A DNA stretch of 45,948 nucleotides. Origin: Plasmopara viticola (lineage: Eukaryota; Oomycota; Peronosporomycetes; Peronosporales; Peronosporaceae). Within the stretch, counting starts at the first letter, position 1; each line of letters begins with the position of its first letter. Below are positions 45,506-45,948 of this stretch, piece by piece. Location: positions 1-45,948 of the forward strand of contig MBPM02000256.1 in assembly GCA_001695595.3 (NCBI GenBank), written 5' to 3'. The notes under the pieces were generated by a model that did not search any database, was not told the DNA's origin, and worked only from the letters and a program-made list of their open reading frames with translations. A program made the position numbers and the translations under genes.

Positions 45506-45948
45506 ATCTGTCCATGTCTAGACCGATAGAAAGGACGTATTTGAGGCCGTAAAACCTCTCAGTGCTCCAACGAAATGAATGTACACTTCGTTGGGGCTCT
45601 TTTGCATCTGTGCATGTCTAGAGCGATAAAAAGGACGTACCTGAGGCCGTACAACGTCTCAGCGCTCGCACAGAAAGTCATGCACTTCGTTGGAGCTTCT
45701 ATTGCATATGTGCATGTCTAGAGCGATAGAAACGACGTACCTGTGGTCGTACAGCGTCTCAGCGCTTCAACAGAATGATTATCCACTTCGTTGGGGCTCT
45801 ATTGCATCTGTGCATGTCTAGAGCGATAGAAAGGACGTATCCGTGGCTGTACAGCGTCTCGGCGCTCCCCCAGAATTATAATACAATATTTTGTGGCTGC
45901 ATTGCATCTGTGCATGTCATGAGCGATAGAAAGGACGTATTTTTGGCA

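Larger units (their letters stand above)
42554..45948 (-). repeat. 100-bp satellite array, inverted orientation (about 34 monomers)
   Basis: From here to the end every monomer reads as the reverse complement of the unit to the left: CGTCTCAGCGCTCCAAC, ATTATACACTTCG, GCATCTGTGCATG and GATAGAAAGGACGTA recur about every 100 bases. The monomer types (for example GCAGCCACAACGAATTG and ACCACAGGTACG, read on the minus strand) match those of the adjacent right domain rather than the left or middle domains. The inverted arm therefore probably came from nearby sequence. It runs off the end of the window, so its full length is unknown. No gene is present in this arm. Confidence 0.97.

Noticed and set aside
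1..45948. CRISPR array
   Set aside because: The repeats are contiguous 100-bp units that are similar along their whole length, with no unique spacers, leader or cas genes.
1..45948. Minisatellite or structural RNA function through the AGCG-CTGAGA-CGCT dyad in each monomer
   Set aside because: The second common form (AGCA-CTGAGA-CGTT) does not keep the pairing, so there is no compensatory change to support a conserved hairpin.

Overview
The whole 45.9-kb window is tandemly repeated satellite DNA. The monomer is about 100 bp (about 49% GC in my by-eye consensus) and there are roughly 459 copies end to end. I see no protein-coding gene, tRNA, rRNA, transposon, CRISPR array or unique spacer sequence. 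This fits a eukaryotic heterochromatic (centromeric, pericentromeric or subtelomeric) array. Nothing in the sequence identifies the species.

Consensus monomer, with position 1 at the G of GCTGAGACG: CTGAGACG near 2-9, TGTACGGCC near 11-19, GATACGTCC near 23-31, an XbaI site TCTAGA at 42-47, ATGCACAGATGC at 49-60, CCCCAACGAAG at 68-78, TATAATC at 81-87, and the palindrome AGCGCT across the monomer boundary (98-3). Every part of the window can be read as this unit with substitutions and small indels. Open reading frames of 60-133 codons exist because 100 is 1 modulo 3: a frame passes through successive monomers in three phases and usually stops at the TAG inside TCTAGA. They are by-products of the repeat, not genes.

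Layout. (1) 1 to about 14.2 kb is a left domain rich in a variant with GAGCTCCAACG and TATGATCATTC. It contains a 19-mer repeat of about 1.9 kb (copies at 1, 1893 and 3807) and higher-order repeats of about 500, 900, 700 and 500 bp. (2) About 14.2-31.9 kb is a middle domain dominated by TGTATGTCC / GATATGTCCTAT and ACATCCATAG monomers. It was assembled by nested segmental duplications with offsets of 0.2, 0.4, 1.0, 4.24, 5.0 and 5.6-5.8 kb. (3) About 31.9-42.55 kb is a right domain with more consensus-like monomers, an 800-bp duplication and a 300-bp duplication. (4) At 42,553/42,554 the array switches orientation inside a monomer, and all monomers to the end of the window run on the opposite strand.

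Main results. The orientation switch is flanked by a near-identical inverted repeat of about 435 bp (40,071-40,503 against 44,556-44,993) whose midpoint lies about 20 bp from the switch, which suggests an eroded inverted duplication. The second 1.9-kb copy differs from the first mostly by single-base indels, a pattern that looks like uncorrected long-read error or false duplication. Three middle-domain blocks share the same two deletions, giving a clear duplication genealogy. A monomer with an 8-bp deletion occurs in the middle, right and inverted domains. One arm of the monomer resembles half of a CENP-B box. I found no previously undescribed protein-based system. The novelty, if any, is the satellite family and its architecture.
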